Assembly: GCF_007860125.1 (NCBI RefSeq)
Contig: NZ_SJPW01000005.1
Location: 432,065 to 496,064, forward strand
Reading direction: 5' to 3'
DNA length: 64,000 nt
DNA from: Rubripirellula tenax
GTDB taxonomy: Bacteria > Planctomycetota > Planctomycetia > Pirellulales > Pirellulaceae
The notes beneath the pieces were generated by a model. The model was given only the letters and a program-made list of their open reading frames with translations. It did not search any database and was not told the DNA's origin. A program made the translations under genes and the position numbers. Below, piece after piece: positions 9,198 through 18,222 of this stretch (position 1 is its first letter; the number at the start of each line of letters is the position of its first letter).

Positions 9198-12188
9198 ATG
9201 CCTGATGACCCCTCCATTCGAACCGACGCATCCACGGTGCACCGCCCGACGGATGAACCGTCGCGAGGCAGCCATCCGTCGGAATCGCTTGCCGAAGCGA
9301 ACACGGTGATTCGAGGTTCGTCGCGTGCGGTAGCGGCCAGTGACGCCAGCGATCCGATGGATCGAACGCCGGCCTCGGTCGCAAAGGTGTTGCTGGGCCA
9401 GCGGCTCAATCACTTCTTTCTTGAAGCAATGATCGGCGGCGGCGGCATGGGCGCCGTCTTCAAGGCGCACGACGAGAAACTTGACCGCACCGTCGCGATC
9501 AAAGTCATTCCCTTTGTCGCAGACGATCCCGATCTTCAACGACGCTTTCGGAACGAATCGCAAAGCGCCGCCAAACTGGACCATCCACGGATCGCCAAAG
9601 TCTTTGACGCGGGCAGCCACGGCCGGTGGCACTACATCGTTTTCGAGTATGTCGAGGGCACCAACATCCGTGACTGGGTGCAAACCAACGGTCCGCTTTC
9701 AATTGACGAAGCGGTCTTCTTTACCGTCCAACTTGCCGACGCGCTTCAACACGCGTCCAGCCGCGGAATCGTTCACCGCGACATCAAGCCATCGAACGTT
9801 TTGATAGCCGGCGACGGAACGATCAAGTTGGTCGATATGGGACTGGCTCGCAGCGACAATTTGGAAATGAGCGGCGACATGACGGCCAGCGGCGTCACGC
9901 TCGGCACGTTCGACTACATTTCACCCGAACAGGCTCACGACCCACGCGACGCTGATCTGCGAAGCGACATCTATTCGCTCGGCTGTACGTTGCACTTCAT
10001 GTTGACCGGCTCGCCGCCCTACCCCGGCGGCACGATGTTGCAGAAGCTGCTCAGCCACGGCAACGCGCCTCCGCCGGACACTCGTACCTTTCGCCCAGAA
10101 GTCAGCGGAAATTTGGTGTCCGTGATTCAAAAGATGCTGGCCAAAAAACCGGGTGATCGGTATCAGAACGCCAACGACTTGGTCGCCGACTTGCATGTCG
10201 TTGCGGCGCGCGACGGATTGACCCGATCGCGATTGGCCGGTTCCGTCGTGGTCGAATCACCCAACATTTTGATCGGTTGGCTGGAACGGAATGTTCCGTG
10301 GATCGCCGCGGCAACGTTGCTGGTTGCGATCGCCGGATGGTTGCATCTGGAATCGGCAGCGACTCGCGAAGACCTAGTGATCCCTTCAACGGCGACTCGA
10401 CCTGGCCGCGTGATCGCGCCCGTGGCTACCGGGCCCGTTTACATGTCGCCCGACGAAGACGACGCCAACAACGCGACCTCCACGCCATCGATGGGAACGA
10501 CCGCAACCGATGGACCAACGCCGGACATGTCGGCGGATGCAAGCCGATCCGCAGCGTTGAATAGTGGACAGCCGGTCGCACCGCAAACCAATCCCTCCGC
10601 CAACGGACTGCCCGAAGCAACGGTGGAAGCGGCTGCCCAATTGATGGAACGGGTCTCCGTCGCCCAACCGCCCCGCTTGACCGTCTTCCCGGTACCAAGC
10701 GAACTGATTGCGGACGCCATGTTGGACGAAAGCCGCCGCCTGTCGGATCCCCCAAGCATCGTGTCGTCGACGCTGCCTACCGCTTTCGACAAATCCGATG
10801 CGGCCTCCGGCACCAAGCCGACGTTGATTCGCGTTGTGGGCCCAGAACTTGATCCGGCGATCAACCGAGACAGCAGCGGAGCGGCGCTGACATCGTCGCT
10901 GTCGCGTGCGGTCGGACTAGCCAAGAAATATCAAATCAGCCGCATCGAAATCGCGGTTCCGATGATCACAACGGAACCGATCACTGTCGATGTCGACGAT
11001 CTTCGTATCACATCCTCGGTGGGCGGGGGAAGCATCGTCGTATTTCAATCACCCAAACGTTTGACGATGGAACGCGCCAAGATGTTTTCGATCGGTTCGC
11101 ACCCAATCGAATTCAATGACCTGCATTTCGCGTGGAACGTTCCAAGCGATGAAATTGATGGCGGCGCGATGTTCGAGATCCATGACAATCGAAGCGTCGA
11201 ACTGACCGACTGCACCATCACGATCAACAACCCTTCTTTGCGTGACGAGGTCTACGCGTTCGAAGTCGTGACGGACCCCGACAAGCTTGCGGGTCGCGAT
11301 CGCGATTTCTCGGGTGAATTCGATCCGTTTCCGTTGGTCGATATGAAACTTTACAACGTCATCATTCGCGGACAGATGTCGATGCTGCAGATGGATTTTG
11401 CCGCCAAGCTATGGCTGGATTGGGATAACGGCATGTTGGCAGTGACCGATCGCATGATCGACACCGCGGGCGCGCGGGTGATGCCGTCGCCGACGGCGGG
11501 ATCAATCAAGTTGTCGTTAACCCGAGTGACCGCGCACGCCCCCGGCGGCATCATGCAAACACGGTTGGGTGCCAGCGGCGCCTATCCGGTTCCAGTCAGC
11601 CGCTTGGCACGAAAGTGTTTATTCATCGTCGATTCGGTATCGCCGCATTTCGCGATCAGCGGATTAGCGCCGACCAGCTTATCGACGCCTTGGCTGCGAC
11701 TGGAAGGTTCCAGCAATGCGTATGTGGTGGATCCGACGCTCAGGGATCCGATGCTGCAATTGACAACGACAGACGGACAAACGGAGACGACTCGAATGAG
11801 CCAACTGTCCACCGCACCGCCGTCATGGTCAGACGAACACCGCCCGCGATGGTCGGTAACATGGGTTTCGAAGAAATTGACGGATAAAGCGATGAACCTG
11901 CGTCGACCCGTCGATTACCGCCAAGGCGACGCGGGATCTCCGCCCGGCTTTGACGAAAAAGCACTTCCGACGTTGCCGATCCTTGAAAACGTTTCGACCA
12001 TCCTGGCCCCAAGCCCTTTTTTAGGCTCGGCGATCGATTTCCAAAATCAACCGCAGGTGTTAAATCGGGGTGCCGATTTGACTTTTAGCGGCTCATTAGA
12101 CTTAATTGAAGGCTGGCGCGGGTCACCGACGCCAGTGACCGGTGCTGTTGTCGATTCTCCGATCCACTATCCTGATCGCCTTCCGTGA
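9198..12188 (+). CDS. Membrane Ser/Thr protein kinase with large extracytoplasmic region
   Basis: A 996-residue Hanks-type kinase. The catalytic domain spans about 72-340: glycine loop GGGGMGAVFKAH, Lys102 in VAIKVI, HRDIKPSN (193-200), an activation segment starting DMG (213-215, where DFG is usual), and YISPEQA. A single membrane helix lies around 366-384. The remaining 600 residues are predicted outside the cytoplasm: a Pro/Thr/Ser-rich linker, then a beta-rich part (about 540-860) with repeated short strands resembling a right-handed beta-helix. Signal sensing by the outer part is inference. The start is chosen at ATG 9198; the first 60 residues look disordered. The closest downstream gene is 58 bases away and encodes a secreted cytochrome-like protein. 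Confidence 0.9.
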   Translation: MPDDPSIRTDASTVHRPTDEPSRGSHPSESLAEANTVIRGSSRAVAASDASDPMDRTPASVAKVLLGQRLNHFFLEAMIGGGGMGAVFKAHDEKLDRTVAIKVIPFVADDPDLQRRFRNESQSAAKLDHPRIAKVFDAGSHGRWHYIVFEYVEGTNIRDWVQTNGPLSIDEAVFFTVQLADALQHASSRGIVHRDIKPSNVLIAGDGTIKLVDMGLARSDNLEMSGDMTASGVTLGTFDYISPEQAHDPRDADLRSDIYSLGCTLHFMLTGSPPYPGGTMLQKLLSHGNAPPPDTRTFRPEVSGNLVSVIQKMLAKKPGDRYQNANDLVADLHVVAARDGLTRSRLAGSVVVESPNILIGWLERNVPWIAAATLLVAIAGWLHLESAATREDLVIPSTATRPGRVIAPVATGPVYMSPDEDDANNATSTPSMGTTATDGPTPDMSADASRSAALNSGQPVAPQTNPSANGLPEATVEAAAQLMERVSVAQPPRLTVFPVPSELIADAMLDESRRLSDPPSIVSSTLPTAFDKSDAASGTKPTLIRVVGPELDPAINRDSSGAALTSSLSRAVGLAKKYQISRIEIAVPMITTEPITVDVDDLRITSSVGGGSIVVFQSPKRLTMERAKMFSIGSHPIEFNDLHFAWNVPSDEIDGGAMFEIHDNRSVELTDCTITINNPSLRDEVYAFEVVTDPDKLAGRDRDFSGEFDPFPLVDMKLYNVIIRGQMSMLQMDFAAKLWLDWDNGMLAVTDRMIDTAGARVMPSPTAGSIKLSLTRVTAHAPGGIMQTRLGASGAYPVPVSRLARKCLFIVDSVSPHFAISGLAPTSLSTPWLRLEGSSNAYVVDPTLRDPMLQLTTTDGQTETTRMSQLSTAPPSWSDEHRPRWSVTWVSKKLTDKAMNLRRPVDYRQGDAGSPPGFDEKALPTLPILENVSTILAPSPFLGSAIDFQNQPQVLNRGADLTFSGSLDLIEGWRGSPTPVTGAVVDSPIHYPDRLP

Positions 12189-12246
12189 CCGGCCCCCCAC
12201 CTGAACCGTCCCACCTTAACCTACCCGCACCCTTCGGAGTGAATGA

Positions 12247-12639
12247 ATGAAACGACTGGCAATGATGATTGGTTGCATGATGCTGTTGGCATCGCCCGCA
12301 ATGGCAATCAGCGAATTTGGAAAACAATGGAAGAACGAGTACCTGGGCGACGAAGCCGACGAAGACTTCAAGAAGAACGGCCGCAAAGCTGGTTGCTACG
12401 TTTGTCACGTCAAGGGCGAGGACAAGAAGAAAGTTCGCAATGAATACGGCAAAGCATTGCATGAATTCTTGAAGGCCGAAGATTTCCCGAAAGAGTACAT
12501 CAAAGACAACCCCGAAGAAGCGAAAGCGAAGATTCTAGAAGGGTTCAAGAAGGCCGGCGAAAAGAAGAGCAGCGACGGAAAGTCTTTCGCTGAGAAGATC
12601 GAAGCCAACGAATTGCCGGCAACCGATTCCGGTCTGTAG
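12247..12639 (+). CDS. Small secreted CxxCH (c-type cytochrome-like) protein
   Basis: A 130-residue protein with a signal peptide (1-20, ending SPAMA) and one haem-attachment motif C50-Y-V-C53-H54. The rest is short, Lys/Glu-rich and helical, with no obvious distal methionine ligand, so redox function is probable but unproven. GGAG lies just upstream of the ATG, and a strong terminator follows at 12682, so the transcript ends here. It could be co-transcribed with the kinase upstream. Confidence 0.8.
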   Translation: MKRLAMMIGCMMLLASPAMAISEFGKQWKNEYLGDEADEDFKKNGRKAGCYVCHVKGEDKKKVRNEYGKALHEFLKAEDFPKEYIKDNPEEAKAKILEGFKKAGEKKSSDGKSFAEKIEANELPATDSGL

Positions 12640-12681
12640 TTCACTCTTTGGAACGAAGCGCCTCGAGCATTCGTATTCTGC

Positions 12682-12716
12682 ATCCGCTCGTCGGCTAACG
12701 ACGAGCGGATTTTTTT
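12682..12716 (+). terminator. Rho-independent terminator after the CxxCH protein gene
   Basis: A perfect 12-bp stem (12682-12693 with 12699-12710), a five-base loop GCTAA, and a run of seven T at 12710-12716. It sits 43 bases beyond the stop codon at 12639. Confidence 0.9.
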
Positions 12717-12772
12717 GCGCTCATCGTCGGTGATCTCTTCATCGACGATGCCGACCGGCTTTCGCTCGGCAC

Positions 12773-12816
12773 ACTTCCCTCCCCTCCCCCGCCCACTTCC
12801 CTCCCCTCCCCCGCCC
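12773..12816. repeat. Two tandem 22-bp polypyrimidine repeats
   Basis: Two identical 22-bp copies (12773-12794 and 12795-12816), C/T-rich on the plus strand, lie directly before the DUF1080 gene. They occupy the place where a Shine-Dalgarno sequence would be expected, and none is visible on the plus strand. Confidence 0.85.
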
Positions 12817-12830
12817 TTTGGATTTGATTG

Positions 12831-13496
12831 ATGAAGTTTAGATTTGCGACGATCACGTTTTCGCTTCTGGCCCTTACCGCATCGTTGACGCAATCATTGC
12901 TCGCCGACCCGCCTGCCTCAACAACCGAAACCGACATGGGTTTCGTCCAACTCTTCGATAGTGAGTCGCTTGACGGTTGGAAGAAGGCCGACGAGAACCC
13001 CGACAGCTGGAAAGTCGAAGACGGCAAGTTGGTTTGCCAAGGCGATCGCTGTCACTTGTTCTATGTCGGCGAAGCGGCACCTTGGAAGAACTTTCACTTC
13101 GTCGGCGAAGTGATGACGACGCCGGGCAGCAACGCGGGCATCTACTTTCACACCAAGTATCAATCCGAGGGTTGGCCTCAAGCGGGCTTCGAATGCCAAG
13201 TCAATGTTTCGCACAAAGACCCCAAAAAGACCAGCAGCTTGTACGCCGTCAAGAACGTGGATGATCCAGGTGTCAAAGACAACGAATGGTACACCCAAGA
13301 AATCATCGTCAACGGTCGCAATGTCGTCCTGAAGGTGAACGGAAAAACGTTGGTCGAATACACCGAGCCCGAAGGACAGAAAGCGTTCGACAAAAACTTT
13401 GAACGAATGCTGGGCGAAGGCACCTTTGCGCTGCAGGCACATGACCCGCAAAGCAAGGTGTACTTTCGTAACCTGAAGGTCAAACGACTGCCGTAG
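12831..13496 (+). CDS. Secreted DUF1080 (3-keto-disaccharide hydrolase-like) protein
   Basis: A 221-residue exported protein with a signal peptide (about 1-25, ending SLLAD) and one DUF1080 domain: FVQLFDSESLDGWK (near 38-51), the SNAGIYFHTKY core, and the C-terminal FALQAHDPQSKVYFRNL motif. The fold is concanavalin-like, and the family is linked to 3-keto-glycoside hydrolysis; the substrate is not predictable here. The start is the ATG at 12831 rather than the TTG one codon earlier. It converges with the DUF1559 gene 37 bases downstream. Confidence 0.9.
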   Translation: MKFRFATITFSLLALTASLTQSLLADPPASTTETDMGFVQLFDSESLDGWKKADENPDSWKVEDGKLVCQGDRCHLFYVGEAAPWKNFHFVGEVMTTPGSNAGIYFHTKYQSEGWPQAGFECQVNVSHKDPKKTSSLYAVKNVDDPGVKDNEWYTQEIIVNGRNVVLKVNGKTLVEYTEPEGQKAFDKNFERMLGEGTFALQAHDPQSKVYFRNLKVKRLP

Positions 13497-13533
13497 TCGT
13501 TGCCGGGATGATCGAGATTGCCGGCGGCCGTTA

Positions 13534-14565
13534 CTAGAACGCTGATTGATCGTAGACTTCGCGATCGCCCCGTGATCCGATGGCATGCCGAATCGTGGCG
13601 TCGAGGCTCTCGGTCAGGAACTGAACCGAACCATCGCACATCGCCGCATGTGCGCCGCCGGAATGGAAACTACTGATCGACATTTCGATTTGCGCCTTGG
13701 GCACCAAATCGAGGTCCAAGTTGATGCCGTACTGCATCGACATCAGCACTTCGGAAAAATCCGAACCAAACGCGACGTCAAAGTCGGGATGGTAAAGCGA
13801 AAAGTGATCGCAGATCCCACACGCGTGAATGTCGATATAGCGAGTCTCGGACACCAACACGGTGTGGCTCAGCCCGTCAAACACGGCGCTGAACTTGATG
13901 GATGGTGGCCACGGCGGTGAACCCGGGTTCGTAACGCAATCGGCAACTCGAAGAACCCCATTGCCCGCCTCCATTCCGATATCAATCGGCCCCGGCCCCG
14001 TGGTCGAATAGTTGTCACGCACCACATCGCTGCCTGCGTTACCCAAATAGCTGTTGAGTGCGCGACCGGTCAACCGATCAATTTCCTCGGCGAAATGTTC
14101 GGGACCGGGCTGGCTGGGACATCGGTAGGTAGGAATCGCCGTGCGAGCCAACTCTCTAAGCCGATCGCTTTCGGGCGTGTTCGATGTCACCCATCCCTCT
14201 TCACCTTGGGGCGTTCGGTCCCACAACGCGGTCTGCTCGATGAACGGCAACAGGTCCGTGGTCCAGCTTTGTCCCCATCCACCTTTCGCGCCCCAAGGCA
14301 GCGTCCGGTATGTGGATTCGTAGTTGTGCATCCCCAATGCGATCTGGTGCAAATGGTTTTGGCACTGAGTCCGGCGGGCGGCCTCGCGGGCGGCCTGGAC
14401 GGCCGGCAAAAGCAACCCGACCAAGATACCGATGATCGCAATCACGACCAGAAGCTCGATCAACGTGAAGGCGGCTCGACCCCCGTTGGTGCTGTGACAG
14501 TCCCGTCGTTTAGACGAACGCCGTGGTTCAAGCGGACGTCGAGGAGGAAGAAGGAACCGATGCAC
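13534..14565 (-). CDS. DUF1559 protein with type IV pilin-like N-terminus
   Basis: A 343-residue pseudopilin-like protein. After a basic leader of about 30 residues comes a prepilin cleavage and methylation motif ([20 protein letters not shown]), then an amphipathic [12 protein letters not shown] helix and the DUF1559 body. The C-terminal [19 protein letters not shown] motif (about 300-320) is typical. DUF1559 proteins are abundant in planctomycetes and probably lie at the cell surface; the function is unknown. The only available start is a GTG at 14565, because no ATG precedes the pilin motif. Confidence 0.9.
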   Translation of the reverse strand: MHRFLLPPRRPLEPRRSSKRRDCHSTNGGRAAFTLIELLVVIAIIGILVGLLLPAVQAAREAARRTQCQNHLHQIALGMHNYESTYRTLPWGAKGGWGQSWTTDLLPFIEQTALWDRTPQGEEGWVTSNTPESDRLRELARTAIPTYRCPSQPGPEHFAEEIDRLTGRALNSYLGNAGSDVVRDNYSTTGPGPIDIGMEAGNGVLRVADCVTNPGSPPWPPSIKFSAVFDGLSHTVLVSETRYIDIHACGICDHFSLYHPDFDVAFGSDFSEVLMSMQYGINLDLDLVPKAQIEMSISSFHSGGAHAAMCDGSVQFLTESLDATIRHAIGSRGDREVYDQSAF

Positions 14566-14741
14566 CTGGAAATTTGCCTAGATCGATCAAGCCACATGAT
14601 TCCAGGTTCAACGTGGCTCGACTCGTCGCAGATGGGTGAAACAGACGGAACCGTTTCTCCATGCTGGGTCCGCCACCCCTACATTTTTAACACTCGATGG
14701 CGGGTGGGGAACCTTTTCGAGAAAAAAAGGCAAACTTTGTG

Positions 14742-14764
14742 TTCGCCGGACTGACCTCGGCGAA
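14742..14764 (-). terminator. Possible terminator hairpin downstream of the lipoprotein gene
   Basis: Arms 14742-14748 and 14758-14764 form a perfect 7-bp inverted repeat. On the minus strand a run of seven T follows (14728-14722), but 13 bases after the stem, so the arrangement is suboptimal. The rest of the 246-bp gap 14566-14811 shows nothing else clear. Confidence 0.35.
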
Positions 14765-14811
14765 TGCGGATTTTCATGGATTAACGCCAAGATAACGCCC
14801 ATGATCAAGCG

Positions 14812-15348
14812 TTACTTGCCCAGCACGGCGTTGAAGAGCCCTTGAATCGCTGGGCTTGGCGCTTTTCGGACCCGTAACCGGTCGCCCGGCTGCAGGGCGT
14901 AATCGCATTCGGGTTTGACAGCTTCACCATCGCGTTCCATGCGGCATTCCAGCGGGATGCCGTTGATCGAATCGGCCGAATTACGAAACAGCGTTGCTTC
15001 GACCGTACCGAGCTTCTTTTGAACGCCCGATTGGGTTAACAGCGTGCTGACGTAGACACTTCGGCCATCCGTTGGCAACGGCAGGACGCGGGTTGCCGGT
15101 TCGCCACCGGGCACATGAAGCACCAAACTGTTGTTCGATCGGGCTTGGCGAACAGCCAAATAGACAGCCTCAGCCTCGGATTCTGGCAACTTCGGCACGC
15201 CCTCCAACCCGGTGTAATCGCCCAACTGGGATGACGGATGAGCAAACGGCGAGGCGGGCATCTTGAGCGGCGTACAGCCGGTCAGCAGTCCAGCAGCCAA
15301 AACCAAGAGCATCGTCTGAACGCGTGCGTGGCTAGAGATAGGAGTCAT
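14812..15348 (-). CDS. Predicted lipoprotein of unknown function
   Basis: A 178-residue protein with a lipoprotein signal peptide: the lipobox LLTGC puts the modified cysteine at residue 25. The mature part has a short Pro/Ser segment and then a domain of about 130 residues with motifs DGRSVYVSTLLTQSG and YALQPGDRLRVRK. The last one resembles the end of a beta-grasp/SLBB-like polysaccharide-export fold, but I cannot assign a family. ATG 15348 is chosen over a TTG two codons upstream. Confidence 0.75.
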   Translation of the reverse strand: MTPISSHARVQTMLLVLAAGLLTGCTPLKMPASPFAHPSSQLGDYTGLEGVPKLPESEAEAVYLAVRQARSNNSLVLHVPGGEPATRVLPLPTDGRSVYVSTLLTQSGVQKKLGTVEATLFRNSADSINGIPLECRMERDGEAVKPECDYALQPGDRLRVRKAPSPAIQGLFNAVLGK

Positions 15349-15563
15349 GGACAAAACAGGTAAGGGAGGAAGGGTGCCAGACTTCGACGGCGAGCAACTC
15401 GCGAATCGCGGCTGTTAAACTGTGCCGATCAAAGAGACTGTTCGGTCGATCGGCATTCTGAAAAGCCAGCCGTGAACGAATCTGTCCGAAATGCCAGAAA
15501 AGGCTCAATTTTGACAAAAAGGGGGTCTGGTGATGGCTGAAAAGAAGGCCGGGGAATCCTGCT

Positions 15564-15592
15564 TCACGAAAAAGGATTCACTCGCTATAGTG
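15564..15592 (+). promoter_or_regulatory. Candidate promoter of rpmB
   Basis: TTCACG (15564-15569) and TATAGT (15587-15592) are separated by 17 bases, about 90 bases before the rpmB start. No other feature was seen in the 336-bp gap between 15349 and 15684. Confidence 0.4.
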
Positions 15593-15684
15593 CCGGGCTT
15601 CCCCGAAACATGTCGGAAATCTGAGATTTCTCAGACGTTCACCGATCCTTCATAGCAATCTCAAAGAAAACCAAGAGCAACGTC

Positions 15685-15957
15685 ATGGCACGGCAATGTG
15701 AAGCGTGCGGCAAGAAAGTCCAAATGGGCAACCGCATCGAAACACGCGGTAAAGCAAAGTATTTGGGCGGTGTCGGTACCAAGGTTACCGGGATCACGCG
15801 TCGCAAATTCGTTCCAAACCTGCAAAAAGTCCACGTCACAACCCCCAAGGGCGAAAACAAGACGATGCGGGTTTGCGTGCAATGCATCCGCAGCGGCGTA
15901 GTTCGCAAAACGGTTAAAACGAAGCCGTTTGACGTCGGTAATTCGAGCAAGAAGTAG
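15685..15957 (+). CDS. rpmB: 50S ribosomal protein L28
   Basis: A 90-residue L28 protein of the large subunit. It keeps the N-terminal CEACGKK pair and a later CVQC pair (near 76-79), the zinc-binding (C+) form of L28. The central TRRKFVPNLQKV segment is the family signature. It is followed at 29 bases by gatC, so these translation genes probably share a transcript. Confidence 0.96.
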   Translation: MARQCEACGKKVQMGNRIETRGKAKYLGGVGTKVTGITRRKFVPNLQKVHVTTPKGENKTMRVCVQCIRSGVVRKTVKTKPFDVGNSSKK

Positions 15958-15986
15958 TTTCTTCACTTCCCGTTTAGGCGACGTTT

Positions 15987-16292
15987 GTGGCTCTGACCGA
16001 CGAAGACGTTCGAAAACTCGCCCTTTTGGCTCGGTTGGAATTGTCCGACGCCGAAGTCGAAAAGGTGCGTCCGCAACTGGACAGCATCCTAGGTTTCGTT
16101 CGTAAACTCTCGGAACTGGATACCGAAGACGTCGAGCCGATGACCACGGCGCTGGATGTAATCAATCGCTGGCGGCCGGATGTTGCTGTGCCCAGCTTGA
16201 ACCGTGATCAGGCGGTGGCCAATTCGCCGGCGCACGATGACGAGTGTTTTTTGGTTCCGCCCGTGCTTGGTTCCGCGGGTGCCCGAAAGTAG
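15987..16292 (+). CDS. gatC: Aspartyl/glutamyl-tRNA amidotransferase subunit C
   Basis: The 101-residue GatC subunit of the GatCAB amidotransferase, which converts Glu-tRNA(Gln) or Asp-tRNA(Asn) to the amide forms. The N-terminal helix-rich part VRKLALLARLELSD and the DVEPM motif (about 50-54) are typical, although the C-terminal end is slightly longer than usual. The start is a GTG at 15987. gatA and gatB are not in this window. Confidence 0.93.
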   Translation: MALTDEDVRKLALLARLELSDAEVEKVRPQLDSILGFVRKLSELDTEDVEPMTTALDVINRWRPDVAVPSLNRDQAVANSPAHDDECFLVPPVLGSAGARK

Positions 16293-16325
16293 TGGCAAGT
16301 CCGCGTCCGCGAAGGTGTGAGTCCC

Positions 16326-17966
16326 ATGCCTGCTGGGCCTGAATCGCTGCTTCCGCCGCTGGTCGCGATCACGCTTGCGATCATTTCGCGACGCGTCGTC
16401 TTACCCCTGGCCGCGGGTGTCTGGACCGGCGCCTGGTTGCTGGCACGGCGCGACGCTGATCACGCTTGGACCGAAACCCCGTGGCTGTTCTACAACGCCT
16501 TGGTCGAGTCCGTCTTTTCGACGTCACACCTGCAAGCGTTACTGTTCAGCCTGTTGCTTGGCGGCATGGTGGGCGTGCTCGAAAAAGGCGGCGGCATGCG
16601 GGCACTGATCGAGCGATTGTCGGCTCGCGTCCGTACTCGATGTGGTGCCCAAACAATGGTCGCGATTTCGGGACTGGCCATCTTCTTCGACGACTATTCC
16701 AACACGCTGCTGGTCGGCGGCACCATGCGAACCACGGTCGATCGATTCGGCGTGTCGCGAGAAAAATTAGCGTACTTGGTCGATTCGACGGCCGCGCCCG
16801 TGGCCGGACTGTCCGTTGTCAGCACGTGGGCGGCTATCGAGATCAGCTACATGGCCGATGGCCTCGCCGCCGCCGGGATCCACGATCCGTCCGCGGCGTT
16901 CGAGATGTTCATCCAATCAATTCCGTATCGGTTCTATCCTTGGATTGCCGTGATCTTGGTGATGTTGGTTTCGATCACCGGACGCGATTTCGGCCCCATG
17001 CGAAAAGCCGAAGTGAAAGCCGCAGCCAAGACAGAACGCCGGAAGGTGGCGGAACTGGACGATCGCGACAGCGATACGAACGACGAAAGCCGTCGCCACA
17101 AGTGGCTCTGGGCCGCAGCAGTGATACCGGTGCTGGTTTGCTTGTTGGCCGTTGGCGTCGTCTTGGTGATCACGGGGTTCGCTGCGATGCCGACGCCGAA
17201 ACCGGGCGTCGGCTGGTTGCGATTGGCGGGGCAATTGCTTGGAAACGGAGACTCGTACTTAGCATTGATCGCCGGAGGCGGCGCCGGGATGTTGGTCGCG
17301 ATACGCTTGCACGTTGCCATGCGAGGCTGCGATATCGCGACGGCGTTGCGCGCGTCGCTCGGTGGCGCCGCTCAAATGTTGCCGGCGATGTTGATCCTGT
17401 GGTTTGCTTGGGCGCTGTCGACAATGACCGAACCGGACCATCTAGATACCGGCGGTTACCTGGCCGGCGTGCTGTCCGAGCGATTGGATTCGCGGATGCT
17501 GCCGACGGTCGTCTTTCTGTTGGCCGGTGCGATCGCGTTTGCGACGGGAACGAGCTGGGGCACAATGGGTATCCTGACGCCACTGTCGATCTCACTCGCG
17601 TTACAGCTCGACCCAGCCGGCGGGCCATCGGGTGCGATTGCACTTTCGACGTGCGGAGCGGTTTTAGCCGGCGCGATCTTTGGCGATCATTGTTCGCCCA
17701 TTTCCGATACGACGGTGTTGTCCAGTCGCGCCAGTGGATGCGATCACTTGGCACACGTTCGCACTCAAATGCCATACGCGGTCGTCGCTGCCGTCGCGTG
17801 CATCCTTGGTGGAACGCTACCCGCTGCGGTTGGAATTTCACCCTGGATCTGTTTGGCCATCTCGACGATCCTTGTCGGTGGCTTCTTGTATCGATTCGGA
17901 ATCCGCCCCGCCGCGATCACCGAAAACGAAACCGATGTCATCCGTGAACCGATTACAACCGATTGA
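16326..17966 (+). CDS. Na+/H+ antiporter, NhaC family
   Basis: A polytopic membrane protein of 546 residues, probably exchanging Na+ for H+ or transporting an organic anion. About 11-12 hydrophobic segments are visible. Characteristic motifs are FFDDYSNTLLVGGTMR (about 122-137), LAYLVDSTAAPVAGLS, GTSWGTMGILTPL (about 405-417), and FGDHCSPISDTTVLSS. A charged cytoplasmic loop near residues 230-260 is rich in Lys/Arg/Asp. ATG 16326 is preferred because AAGG lies 10 bases upstream; a GTG three codons earlier is possible. Confidence 0.9.
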   Translation: MPAGPESLLPPLVAITLAIISRRVVLPLAAGVWTGAWLLARRDADHAWTETPWLFYNALVESVFSTSHLQALLFSLLLGGMVGVLEKGGGMRALIERLSARVRTRCGAQTMVAISGLAIFFDDYSNTLLVGGTMRTTVDRFGVSREKLAYLVDSTAAPVAGLSVVSTWAAIEISYMADGLAAAGIHDPSAAFEMFIQSIPYRFYPWIAVILVMLVSITGRDFGPMRKAEVKAAAKTERRKVAELDDRDSDTNDESRRHKWLWAAAVIPVLVCLLAVGVVLVITGFAAMPTPKPGVGWLRLAGQLLGNGDSYLALIAGGGAGMLVAIRLHVAMRGCDIATALRASLGGAAQMLPAMLILWFAWALSTMTEPDHLDTGGYLAGVLSERLDSRMLPTVVFLLAGAIAFATGTSWGTMGILTPLSISLALQLDPAGGPSGAIALSTCGAVLAGAIFGDHCSPISDTTVLSSRASGCDHLAHVRTQMPYAVVAAVACILGGTLPAAVGISPWICLAISTILVGGFLYRFGIRPAAITENETDVIREPITTD

Positions 17967-18014
17967 AGTATCTACACGGCGGCCGAAAAAATGGGATGCA
18001 GATCCACGAAACGG

Positions 18015-18053
18015 GGCTGGCGAAAAACCGCTTTTTCATTCGAATAGCCAGCC
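18015..18053. terminator. Hairpin downstream of the antiporter gene
   Basis: An outer 7-bp perfect stem (18015-18021 with 18047-18053) encloses an inner perfect 6-bp stem (18022-18027 with 18032-18037, loop CCGC). It lies 49 bases past the antiporter stop. There is no T run after it, so it may be an RNA stabiliser or a weak terminator. Confidence 0.35.
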
Positions 18054-18102
18054 ATTTACGGTGATCTGACGCGTCGATGGCGAAAAACAGCTGCATGAAA
18101 CT

Positions 18103-18136
18103 CGTTCGTTTCATCGAGCTTCGTTCGTGGCATCGA
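18103..18136. repeat. Two near-identical 15-bp direct repeats, 19-bp spacing
   Basis: 18103-18117 and 18122-18136 match at 13 of 15 positions (CGTTCGT, two variable bases, CATCGA), about 90-120 bases before the Pro-rich protein gene. The spacing of nearly two helical turns resembles an operator, but no regulator is identified. Confidence 0.45.
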
Positions 18137-18222
18137 TCTTGCATTGTTGGACCTTCGCAATTTACGCCATGTCCGAGTCACGCGACGTTTCCAGCGGAAC
18201 TCGAAATCCAAGGATGATGAAG

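Noticed and set aside
16466-17947. Plus-strand frame of about 490 codons overlapping the antiporter gene
   Set aside because: Composition is Arg-rich and non-hydrophobic; the overlapping frame encodes a typical NhaC membrane protein.
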